Part shown: piece after piece, positions 56,662 through 64,000 of the stretch
Layout: each line of letters opens with the position of its first letter
How positions within the stretch are numbered: position 1 is the first letter of the stretch
NCBI GenBank assembly: GCA_030429545.1
Contig: JAUIFF010000005.1
Coordinates: forward strand, 186,001-250,000
Direction of reading: 5' to 3'
Length of the DNA stretch: 64,000 nucleotides
DNA from: Polyangia bacterium
Lineage (GTDB): Bacteria > Myxococcota_A > Polyangia > Nannocystales > Nannocystaceae
Position numbers and translations under genes: made by a program
Notes under the pieces: generated by a model
Databases searched by the model: none
Told to the model about the DNA's origin: nothing
The model's input: only the letters and a program-made list of their open reading frames with translations

Positions 56662-57100
56662 ACTCGAGCGTGGTCGCTAAGGTCTGACCGAAATCGTCTC
56701 GCAGCGTGAGAGAACCAGGGGGGTCTCGAAATGTCTCGAGCAGGTCGTCGAGTAGTGTCGGTCCGGTGCGGTTGTTTGCTTCGGCGAGCGCTTGTCGAAA
56801 AAATTGGAGGCTGTCCCGTTGGACAAGTCCGCGACCTCCGTTGTCGATGATCGCTAGCATGGCGCGGCAGTAGGCCGCTTTGCCGGCATGGTCCATCGCC
56901 GCCTGCATCGGCCGCGCGTCGGTGACGAGTACATGATATGGCGGGGGCTGAGGGGCATAACCTCCGAACAGGCAATCGCGTAGGGAATGGAGTTCAAAGC
57001 CGAAGTAGGGGCTTTGAAGGGCATCTCTCAGTGCGTGGATGAAGTCGTCGACGCCGCGGATACGGCTGCCATCAAGGATGAGTTTCATCTCTGGCGTCAT
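56660..57100 (-). CDS. Barstar-like ribonuclease inhibitor
   Basis: A 146-residue soluble protein. Residues about 7-49 (LILDGSRIRGVDDFIHALRDALQSPYFGFELHSLRDCLFGG) match barstar: the conserved Tyr-Phe-Gly turn and Leu-Arg-Asp-Cys-Leu. The barstar residue that binds the barnase active site, Asp39, is retained as Asp42, while Asp35 is replaced by His38. A C-terminal helical extension of about 60 residues follows. Two in-frame upstream starts are possible; the ATG at 57100 fits the family. No barnase-like RNase is next to it, so it is an orphan antitoxin-like or regulatory protein. Confidence 0.75.
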   Translation of the reverse strand: MTPEMKLILDGSRIRGVDDFIHALRDALQSPYFGFELHSLRDCLFGGYAPQPPPYHVLVTDARPMQAAMDHAGKAAYCRAMLAIIDNGGRGLVQRDSLQFFRQALAEANNRTGPTLLDDLLETFRDPPGSLTLRDDFGQTLATTLE

Positions 57101-57603
57101 GAACTTCACCGGCGATGGAGTTGTTTGTGACCACGCCTCCTTCACCTCCCATGTGTATACAATGTTTCTCCGAGCCCGACGACTGCCCCGGGTACGCGAT
57201 AGATCTCGCGGGAGATTGAGTGGCCGGGCTACCCGCGGTATCTCACACATTTACATTGGGCCAGGTCTGATGGCCTGGGACAGCTGGTGTGAGGTTGGTC
57301 GGGAACCCTGGCTGGGGCTTCGCTGGGGCGATCGGACAGGAATTTCGGGGACCGCGAGGATCCGGGCGTGGGTTCTCAGATGGGCCGACGAACGGGTGCG
57401 AGACACCTGAAGTGCGTGAATTGCGTGTGCAGGTTTTTGGGGAATCTGGGGCCTACGGCGCAGGTTGACGACGTCATGCGCGGTTGTTAGCGTCCGTCGC
57501 CCCCTGGCCCTGGCCCATGCATCACCAATTCGGCTCGAACTCGTTTTCTTCTTCCTCGCCTCGGTCAACTGGGATCGCGGTGTCGACTTCCAGTTTTTCG
57601 CAT
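57101..57603. other. Divergent intergenic region
   Basis: About 500 bases between the barstar-like gene and the predicted outer-membrane protein. Frames on both strands translate to Arg-rich sequence and are not called. GTGTATACAATG at 57154-57165 is AT-rich and could belong to a promoter for either gene, but no full promoter is evident. If the barrel gene starts at the upstream codon at 57484, this gap is shorter. Confidence 0.5.
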
Positions 57604-59706
57604 GTGCGTCGGGGAATCGGTGTATGTACAGGCGCGCTGACGCTGTGTGCGGGCCTTGTGTGGGCCTCTCCGGTGCTTGCCGCCCAGCCCGGTGGCATGG
57701 GTGGTGGTATGGGTGGCATGCCCCAGGGTCCTGGCCAAGGTCAGGGCAAGGACAAAAAAGAGGGGCCGGCCGAAGAAGCGCCCAAGGACAAGCAGGCGTT
57801 GCGTCCGGTCGAGCCTATCCCAGCCCAACCCCGCCGGTTTCGCCGGGTTCAGCTGTTTGAGCTCCACGGCTATATGCGCATGCGAGGCGACTATTTTCAC
57901 CGCCTCGACCTCGGCCAGTCGCTGACTTCAACCGTCGGCTATGTCAGCCAAAACGACCCGGAACTCTACAACAAGTTCTTTCCGCCGCCCGCGACCCATG
58001 CCGAGACCACGGCCGATGGCTCGACCATCAACTCGGGCAGCTGCTTTGTCACCCTGACCAACCAGGGCGTCAATCCGCAAAAGGTCAATACGCGATGCGG
58101 GCGACGCAACGGGTTTGCCTCGGCCAACATGCGCCTGCGGCTAGAGCCGACCCTGCATGTCACCGACACGGTCAAGGTACATACAACAATCGATGCGCTC
58201 GACAACCTGGTGCTGGGCAGCACCCCGGATTCGTTTTACGGCAACGACCCGTGGGCGCCGATCGATATGTTCACCCGCACCCAGGTGCCGCCCTCGGCCG
58301 GTCTCAATGGTTTTAGCGACAGCATCGTGGTCAAGCGGGCCTACGGTGAAATCCGCTTTGGCTGGGGTCTCAACCTAGAGTTCGGGCGGATGCCGCACCA
58401 CTGGGGCATGGGGATCGTCGCCAACGATGGCAATGGCTACAACCGCGGTGAGCAGGGGGACATCGTCCGCATGCTCGACACCGACTACGGCGATTCGATC
58501 GACTCGCTGCGCCTGAGCTTTGATTTTGGCAAGGATCGTCGACGCACCCACAAGCTGACGTTTTCGTGGGACTGGGCAGCAACCGGGCCAACGACTTCGC
58601 AACTACTGGGCCCGACCTGGGCTTCGGGCGCGACGGTGGGCCAGGAGTACAGCGTTGAAAAGTTCGACAACGTCTACCAATGGCGGTTGTCGATCGAGCG
58701 CCGCGACGACCCGGATATGTTGCGACGAAAGTTGTCCCTGGGGCGGCCGGTGGTCAACTACGGGTTTGCCACCTGGGTCCGCTACCAGCCGATCGACCGC
58801 GCCATCGGCAGCCCGGGGCTCGGCGATGGGCTGGGGACCAACCCGGTTTGGGGCGACGTCAATGTCGACGACGGGACGGGCCGCAACGGCAACCAGCTCG
58901 GCAACGGCGACAGCGATATCGATGGCGACACCGGTCTGCAAAACTACACAAACTTGCTTGTGCAACGAACCGCCCTGTTCGCCGTGCCGGACCTGTGGTT
59001 TCGCACCAACTGGCGGACCATGCGGGTTGAACTCGAGGTCGCAGGCGTGGTCGGGCAGTTCTACACCCGCGACAACTTAGAGCCGGGTGGGGCCGACCGA
59101 GACCTCGAAGATACGACCTTCGAAAACGACACAGTCAAACGCTACCTCGCCCAACTCGGCTACGCCCTAGAGTTCAAATACGGGTTTTTCCACGACCGCT
59201 TCCACGTCGGTCTCGACCACGGGTTCGCCACCGGCGACGATGCCGGTGCCCTCGACCTCAACCCGCAAAACCCACTCAACCCCGGCGGAAACGCAGCCAT
59301 GACGGCCTTCCGCTTCAACCCGGCCTACATGCAAGACCTGCTGCTGTTCCGCGAGCTGATGGGAACAGCCTCAAACGCGGCATACTTCAAACCGTGGGCC
59401 GCGTTCTACTTCTTCCAAAACAACTTCTCCGCCCGCCTCGACATCGAGTACGCGTTCGCCCACCAACGCGCGAGCACACCGGGCAACAAGCTCAACTGGG
59501 GCCTCGAAATCGATGCCGGATTTCGCTACCACGACACCCGAGAGCCAATCTTCTTCCAGCTGCAATACGGCGTGATGTTCCCATTCGCCGGCTTCAACCG
59601 CCCCGCCGATCTGTACATCTCGGATGATGTCAATGTGGTGATTCCGAATGAGGGTGATGCGAAGGCGGCACAAACAGTACAAGCCCAAATAGGCATCCGC
59701 TTTTAA
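57604..59706 (+). CDS. Predicted outer-membrane beta-barrel protein
   Basis: A protein of about 700 residues. From a GTG at 57604 the N-terminus RRGIGVCTGALTLCAGLVWASPVLA is a clean signal peptide with an Ala-x-Ala cleavage site; earlier in-frame starts (57484, 57517) give an unlikely Ser-rich tail before it. The mature start is Gly/Met/Gln-rich (about 26-60), then many alternating amphipathic strands with aromatic girdles (for example YMRMRGDYFHRLDLG, FATWVRYQPIDR) and a C-terminal IGIRF, as in outer-membrane barrels. Myxobacterial outer-membrane families are a plausible home, but I cannot name the function. A TGYANNTRCA palindrome lies at 57621-57630. Confidence 0.8.
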   Translation: MRRGIGVCTGALTLCAGLVWASPVLAAQPGGMGGGMGGMPQGPGQGQGKDKKEGPAEEAPKDKQALRPVEPIPAQPRRFRRVQLFELHGYMRMRGDYFHRLDLGQSLTSTVGYVSQNDPELYNKFFPPPATHAETTADGSTINSGSCFVTLTNQGVNPQKVNTRCGRRNGFASANMRLRLEPTLHVTDTVKVHTTIDALDNLVLGSTPDSFYGNDPWAPIDMFTRTQVPPSAGLNGFSDSIVVKRAYGEIRFGWGLNLEFGRMPHHWGMGIVANDGNGYNRGEQGDIVRMLDTDYGDSIDSLRLSFDFGKDRRRTHKLTFSWDWAATGPTTSQLLGPTWASGATVGQEYSVEKFDNVYQWRLSIERRDDPDMLRRKLSLGRPVVNYGFATWVRYQPIDRAIGSPGLGDGLGTNPVWGDVNVDDGTGRNGNQLGNGDSDIDGDTGLQNYTNLLVQRTALFAVPDLWFRTNWRTMRVELEVAGVVGQFYTRDNLEPGGADRDLEDTTFENDTVKRYLAQLGYALEFKYGFFHDRFHVGLDHGFATGDDAGALDLNPQNPLNPGGNAAMTAFRFNPAYMQDLLLFRELMGTASNAAYFKPWAAFYFFQNNFSARLDIEYAFAHQRASTPGNKLNWGLEIDAGFRYHDTREPIFFQLQYGVMFPFAGFNRPADLYISDDVNVVIPNEGDAKAAQTVQAQIGIRF

Positions 59707-59730
59707 AGCTTCGCGGGTGCGCGCGGGTCC

Positions 59731-60698
59731 TTTTGGCCGTGAGACCGGTTCTGAGCGACTCGCAGTAGCCCACTACAGCTTCGTCGCTCAAAATCCGGTT
59801 CACGGCCAAAAGTCCGCCGCGAATCTTGGGGGGGGGTTGTTGGTTTCGACTGTAGGGCGCGCGGCGTGGTGGTTTGGTTGAGGTGGTTTGGTGGTTGGGC
59901 GCGCGGCGTGATTGGTGCACGAGGCCGGAGTAAATCCGGTTCACGGCCAAAAGTCGGCCGCGAATCTTGGGGCGGGGGTTGTTGTTTCGACTGAAGGGCG
60001 CGCGGCGTTGGTGGGGCTGGGTGGCTTGGGGACGAGGCCGGAGTACAGCTTCGTCGCTCAAAATCCGGTTCACGGCCAAAAGTCGGCCGCGAATCTTGGG
60101 GCGGGGGTTGTTGGTTTCGACTGGGCGCGCGGCGTGGTGGTTTGGTTGTTGTTGTTTGGGGCGCGTCGTGGCTTGGTGAGGTTGAGCGACTCGCAGTAGA
60201 CTATGCAGCTTCGTCGCTCAAAATCCGGTTCACGGCCAAAAGTCCGCCGCGAATCTTGGGGCGGGGGTTGTTGTTTCGATTGTAGGCGCGGGGTTCTTTT
60301 GGCCGTGAGACAGGTTCTGAGCGACTCGCAGTAGACTATGCAGCTTCGTCGCTCAAAATCCGGTTCACGGCCACAAGTCCGCCGCGAATCTTGGGGCGGG
60401 GGTTGTTGTTTCGACTGTAGGGCGCGCGGTGAGGCGGTTTGGGAAGGTTGTTTGGGCTGAGGTGTTTTTGGGAGCACGAGGTCGGAGTACAGCGTCGTCG
60501 CTCAAAATCCGGTTCACGGTCAAAAGCCGGCCGCGCACGAGAGCGTGGCTCAAAATCCGGTTCACGGCCAAAAGTCGGCCGCGAATGTTGGGGTGAGAAC
60601 TCCACCTAAGGTTCGCGGAGAATTTTTGGTCGTGACGCAGTTCTGAGAACTTGCTGTAGGCCACTACAGCCATCTCAGGGCTGCGTCACGGCCAAAAA
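59731..60698. repeat. Array of imperfect inverted repeats (REP/BIME-like) downstream of the barrel gene
   Basis: About 970 bases of repeats. Full palindromic elements at 59731-59811, 60297-60377 and 60623-60698 have arms of about 35-39 bases: the left arm starts TTTTGGCCGTGAG and the right arm ends CACGGCCAAAAG. Right-arm sequence CTCAAAATCCGGTTCACGGCC recurs intact or slightly altered at about 59787, 59932, 60057, 60217, 60351, 60501 and 60549, usually followed by CGCGAATCTTGGGGCGGGGG and a variable TTG-TTTCGACTG tail. Minus-strand frames running through it are repeat artefacts, not genes. The large hairpins could also act as terminators. Confidence 0.9.
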
Positions 60699-61064
60699 GG
60701 CCCGCGCGTCCGCTCGCCGTGTTTAGCCCGCGTCCGACTTTCGACTCGCTGATAGGTTTCTATTCTAATTGTATAAACACTTTATTTATTGTGTGTGCAC
60801 TTGCCGTTGTCGCTCACTTCGTCGCTCATGCACAGGTCCGCGGTTTAAACCCTCCGCGAATTGTGGTGCGGGGCACCGGCGGCGAAATTTGTTCGCGGAT
60901 CTTGTCTCCTCTCAACGATGTTGAGAGGGTTCTCAAAACCCGGCGATATCTCGGGCTTGTGGCTCCGCTCGCCATCACGGGTGGAGTTTGGTTTTTTGTT
61001 TGGAGAAACCGACTTGCACGCTTCGCGCGCTCTGCATAGATCAGGCCGCGCAGGTGGTTGCCCT
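60699..61064. other. AT-rich leader before the propeller/di-heme gene
   Basis: Between the repeat array and the next start codon. A notably AT-rich patch (60756-60790, including TTGTATAAACAC) could hold a -10 element and also contains TGTATAAACA, the reverse-complement form of the TGTTNNTACA variant. I see no coding signal; upstream in-frame extensions of the next gene look non-native. Confidence 0.5.
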
Positions 61065-63845
61065 ATGACTCGTTTTGCTCGACCCGTCCGTTTTGCGTTT
61101 TTGTCGTTGCTGACTTTGGCGGCCTGCAAGGCCTCGGAACCCAACCCCGCCGACTACCCGGCCTATGTCGAGCCCGACCGGGGGGGCGATTCGGTCGAGA
61201 TGAGCGTGAGTGTCACGGTCGACACTGCTCACCCGGAGCTCGATAACCGCACCACGCTCGAGCCTGTCGCCGGCCCGGTGACGATTGCCGGTGACAGTGG
61301 CAGCCTCGGCGCCTCTGGCTTTGTCCGGCGTGTCGCGGCTCGGCCTGACATCGTGTGGGTCGAACTGTTTTTCGACAGCGGTGAGGACCTGTCGATCGCG
61401 GAGGTTGAGCTTGTGATCTCCAGTGAGAGTGCGGTTTTCGACCTGTCGAGTAATCCCTACTCGAGTGCGGCGGTCGACAGCGTGGCGCTTGGCAACCTCG
61501 GGCCCGAGGGCATGGCCCGGGTCGTGCTCGGGTTGCCCAATGATGGCAGTGTCCACTCGTTAGAGCTTTCGCTGGCCGGGGTGACGAGCTCGCGTGAGGC
61601 GAGGTCCTCGGCTCCTTTGGCGATCACGCCGGATGGGGCGGAGGTGTGGACGGTGGTCCCCGATGCCGATGTTGTGGCTGTCGTCGATACGGCGAGCGAG
61701 CAGACGGTTGCGACGCTCGACACCGGTGCGCGACCCCGCGGCGTGGCCTTGACCCCGGACGGTGCGTTTGCGGCGGTGGTGAGCGGCGACTCAAACCAGG
61801 TCCAGATCTTCGATGTCGCGACCCGTGAGGAAGTGGCGGTGTTCGGTGAAGATGAGGGTGTTGGTCGAGACCCCCGCCACGTGGTCGCGGCGCCCGATGG
61901 CTCTCGCTTTTATGTCAGTTCGTTTGTCGGTGCGAGCCTGACGGAAGTTGTCCGCACCGAGGTCGGCTTCTATGTCGGTCGCAGCGTTGCACTCGGGCCC
62001 AAACCGCTGGGCTTGGGGGTCTCACTCGATGGCTCCACGGTGACAGTGGCCCACTTCCTGCCACGCGGGCGGGTGACCGAGAACGAGGGCTGGCTGAGCG
62101 TGGTCAAGACCGAGGATTTCAGCCTCGGGCGCGAGCTGACCTTGCAAGACGACTTCAACCTCGAGGAGGTCGAGTGCTTGACCATGCTGTTTCCCGTCAG
62201 CGCCTCGCGGCTGACCAGCGAGGGCGTGCCGACACAGCTCGCCGGTGTGTTCTTCCCTCCCTCGGGCAACATCGCCTGGGTTCCCGGGAGCGCGGTTGGG
62301 CCGAATCCGGTTTGGGAGACGGGGCCCGATGCTGCCGAACTCGGGGTGACCTCGGTCCTGCGTCCGGCCGAGTTCCTCGCGCCCTTCCATTACATCCTCG
62401 ACGGTCGTGTGGCCTCCGAGATCACTGCGATGCTTCACCCCGGTGTGCTCGAGCCGCCCGACAACAACATCGACTACCTCAACTGCGCCCAGCCGATCTT
62501 TGCCCTCGAGTCTCTCGCCCGTGATGTCCTCGCGGTCGATGACAATGCCTATGTCAACCGCGGGGTCGCGACACCGACGGCGTATTCGGGAACCAACGAT
62601 GCCGCGATTTCCCGGTTTATTGGCTTTAGCCGTGGTGCTCGCCGGGTGCTTGCGCTTGGCTATGCGGCCGACGAACTCGCGGTGACCGATGCCCTGACCT
62701 TGCACGGTACGTCGCAAGAGCCATTGCCCCTGTCGGGTTCGCAGCCCACCGGGTTGGTGGTGTCGCCCGACGGCGCGCGGACCTACGTCAGCTACGACAA
62801 CTCGACGTTTCTCAGCGTGATCGATAGCAGCAGCCTCGCAGCCGCAGACGCCCTGCCGGAGCCGAGTTACATCCGTTACGAATATGCCGATGTCGAGGAG
62901 TTTCCCTCTCCGCCGACGCCCTACACCAGCCTCCGGGTGGTGCGTTACATCGACGAGATGCCCGTCTTGCCGCCGCTGACAGAGCTCGGCCAGATCGCAC
63001 TTGTCGACGACCCGATGGACCCGCAGATGCGCCGGGGCAAGGTGTTGTTTAACGCGTCCAACCCCGACAAATATCCGATCAGTGCGTCGAAGATTGGTGC
63101 GTGCGCGAGCTGTCACCCAATGGGCCTGACCGATGGTTCGATCTGGGGGACGATGGAGGGCGAGCGGCGTACGACGATGCTCGTCGGCGGGCTGGCCAAT
63201 CGCGGTTGGCTGCACGCGTCGGGGACCCACGCCGACGTCGACGAGTTTATCGATATCATCGTCGGTGAGCGCCTGGCCGGAAGCCTCGAAGCGGCCGACC
63301 ACGACGCGCTCGCCGAGTACCTCGCTGTCGGCATCCCAGCGCTTCAGTCTCCGCCAACCGACCCCGACCTCGTCGCCCGCGGTCAGGAGTTGTTTGAGAC
63401 CAACTGCGCCTCGTGTCACATGGGCGAGCGCCTGACCAGTGGTGCCCCCGATCCAAACAGTCCCTTTGGCGGCGGGCTCGAGTCGGGCCCACTGCTGTTC
63501 GACGTCGGCACCCGCACCGACTCGGCCAACGCGGTGCTCGGCACCTTTTTCCAGTCGCTGCTGCCCGAGGTCGACTCGATGCTCCTCGAGCAGATCCGTG
63601 GCGACCGCGACCTCGGAACCGGCGACTGGGTTCAGGAGACGCTCGACTTCCGTCCGCGTCCCGATCGCGTGGCCGGTCAGCTCAAGGCCCCGACTTTGAC
63701 CGGCGTTTCCCACAACGTGATCTTCTTCCACGACGGTCGCTTTGACTCGCTGGGCGAAGTCGTCGCGTACTTCGATGACTTCCTCGGACTCAACCTGTCG
63801 ACGGACGACCGCGCCGCACTTGTCGAGTACCTACGCTCCCTTTGA
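61065..63845 (+). CDS. Large lipoprotein: beta-propeller plus di-heme c-type cytochrome domain
   Basis: A 926-residue exported protein with lipobox LAAC (Cys22). Residues about 180-480 hold YVTN-type propeller units (APLAITPDGAEVWTVV, RGVALTPDGAFAAVVS, RHVVAAPDGSRFYVS). A C-terminal domain from about 640 carries two heme motifs, CASCH at 680-684 and CASCH at 781-785, with the MauG/cytochrome-peroxidase-like ending NVIFFHDGRFDSLGEVVAYFDDFLGLNLSTDDRAALVEYLRSL. It likely moves electrons at the periplasm or surface, with the propeller as a docking module. An in-frame upstream ATG at 60861 is ignored because it precedes the signal peptide by 68 residues. It is followed by another lipoprotein gene after 29 bases. 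Confidence 0.85.
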   Translation: MTRFARPVRFAFLSLLTLAACKASEPNPADYPAYVEPDRGGDSVEMSVSVTVDTAHPELDNRTTLEPVAGPVTIAGDSGSLGASGFVRRVAARPDIVWVELFFDSGEDLSIAEVELVISSESAVFDLSSNPYSSAAVDSVALGNLGPEGMARVVLGLPNDGSVHSLELSLAGVTSSREARSSAPLAITPDGAEVWTVVPDADVVAVVDTASEQTVATLDTGARPRGVALTPDGAFAAVVSGDSNQVQIFDVATREEVAVFGEDEGVGRDPRHVVAAPDGSRFYVSSFVGASLTEVVRTEVGFYVGRSVALGPKPLGLGVSLDGSTVTVAHFLPRGRVTENEGWLSVVKTEDFSLGRELTLQDDFNLEEVECLTMLFPVSASRLTSEGVPTQLAGVFFPPSGNIAWVPGSAVGPNPVWETGPDAAELGVTSVLRPAEFLAPFHYILDGRVASEITAMLHPGVLEPPDNNIDYLNCAQPIFALESLARDVLAVDDNAYVNRGVATPTAYSGTNDAAISRFIGFSRGARRVLALGYAADELAVTDALTLHGTSQEPLPLSGSQPTGLVVSPDGARTYVSYDNSTFLSVIDSSSLAAADALPEPSYIRYEYADVEEFPSPPTPYTSLRVVRYIDEMPVLPPLTELGQIALVDDPMDPQMRRGKVLFNASNPDKYPISASKIGACASCHPMGLTDGSIWGTMEGERRTTMLVGGLANRGWLHASGTHADVDEFIDIIVGERLAGSLEAADHDALAEYLAVGIPALQSPPTDPDLVARGQELFETNCASCHMGERLTSGAPDPNSPFGGGLESGPLLFDVGTRTDSANAVLGTFFQSLLPEVDSMLLEQIRGDRDLGTGDWVQETLDFRPRPDRVAGQLKAPTLTGVSHNVIFFHDGRFDSLGEVVAYFDDFLGLNLSTDDRAALVEYLRSL

Positions 63846-63874
63846 CCCCACTTTTGCCACGACGGACCACGACC

Positions 63875-64000
63875 ATGACGCGTACCAGCTTGCTGACCCT
63901 CCTGCTCCTTTTTCCACTCACATCGTGCACCGACGGTGACGGCGAAACCGCTGCGACGACGACCGACGGTGATAGCCAAGCCACCGCCAATACCTCGGGC
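63875..64000 (+). CDS. Lipoprotein N-terminus (truncated by window end)
   Basis: The first 42 codons of a gene: MTRTSLLTLLLLFPLTSC is a lipoprotein signal peptide with lipobox LTSC (Cys18), then a Thr/Asp-rich linker (TAATTTDGDSQATA) of the same type as other surface lipoproteins in this window. The rest lies outside. It is probably co-transcribed with the preceding propeller/di-heme gene. Confidence 0.75.
   Translation, partial: MTRTSLLTLLLLFPLTSCTDGDGETAATTTDGDSQATANTSG

Noticed and set aside
57039..57568. Overlapping frames on both strands between the barstar-like and barrel genes
   Set aside because: Arg/Ser/Pro-rich products with no motifs and no ribosome binding site.
60070..60673. 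Minus-strand frames through the hairpin array
   Set aside because: Translation simply repeats the same element in different frames; they start and stop at random points of the repeat.

Overview
The window is about 64 kb of high-GC bacterial DNA that reads as a myxobacterium (Myxococcota), most likely near Nannocystaceae. This is an inference from gene content, not from a database search. The pointers are many lipoproteins with long Thr/Ser/Asp-rich linkers after the lipobox, myxobacterial cysteine-rich CGDG...CDDGN repeats, predicted outer-membrane and di-heme surface proteins, and a delta-proteobacterial style ribosomal superoperon.

Layout. 0-8 kb: end of an unknown gene, a carbon-nitrogen hydrolase convergent with bioB, two poorly characterised genes, then a complete pyruvate dehydrogenase operon (E1 alpha, E1 beta, E2) closed by a terminator. 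8-14 kb: a von Willebrand A lipoprotein, a two-gene cytochrome P450 operon whose first protein carries a C-terminal cyclic-nucleotide-binding domain, and a TPR-like lipoprotein. 14.2-31.9 kb: a sigma70-type promoter, tRNA-Thr/Tyr/Gly/Thr, tuf copy 1, rpmG, tRNA-Trp, secE, nusG, rplKAJL, rpoBC, rpsL, rpsG and fusA. 31.9-43.3 kb: tuf copy 2 and the S10/spc operon from rpsJ to secY, lacking rplC (L3) and rpsN (S14). 43.3-47.1 kb: an accessory island with a TCGA-rich repeat array, small lipoproteins and a di-heme oxidoreductase, sitting where adk/map would normally be. 47.1-50.4 kb: the alpha operon (a divergent IF-1, then rpmJ, rpsM, rpsK, rpsD, rpoA, rplQ). 50.5-64 kb: paired cysteine-rich lipoproteins, an orphan FliO/P/Q/R-like export-gate cluster, a propeller-like lipoprotein, a barstar-like inhibitor, a predicted outer-membrane barrel, a striking intergenic inverted-repeat array, a large propeller plus di-heme lipoprotein, and the start of another lipoprotein.

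The core of the window is the translation and transcription machinery, organised much as in E. coli (thrU-tyrU-glyT-thrT-tufB plus secE-nusG-rplKAJL-rpoBC, then str-S10-spc-alpha), all on the plus strand. The accessory ends look like cell-envelope biology.

The least expected signal is spread over the whole window: a palindrome TGYANNTRCA occurs at least 25 times where base composition predicts about two. It occurs inside highly expressed genes, where it forces use of rare codons. Other unusual items are the P450/cNMP fusion, the orphan secretion gate, the missing L3 and S14 genes, the divergent IF-1 and the two intergenic repeat arrays.
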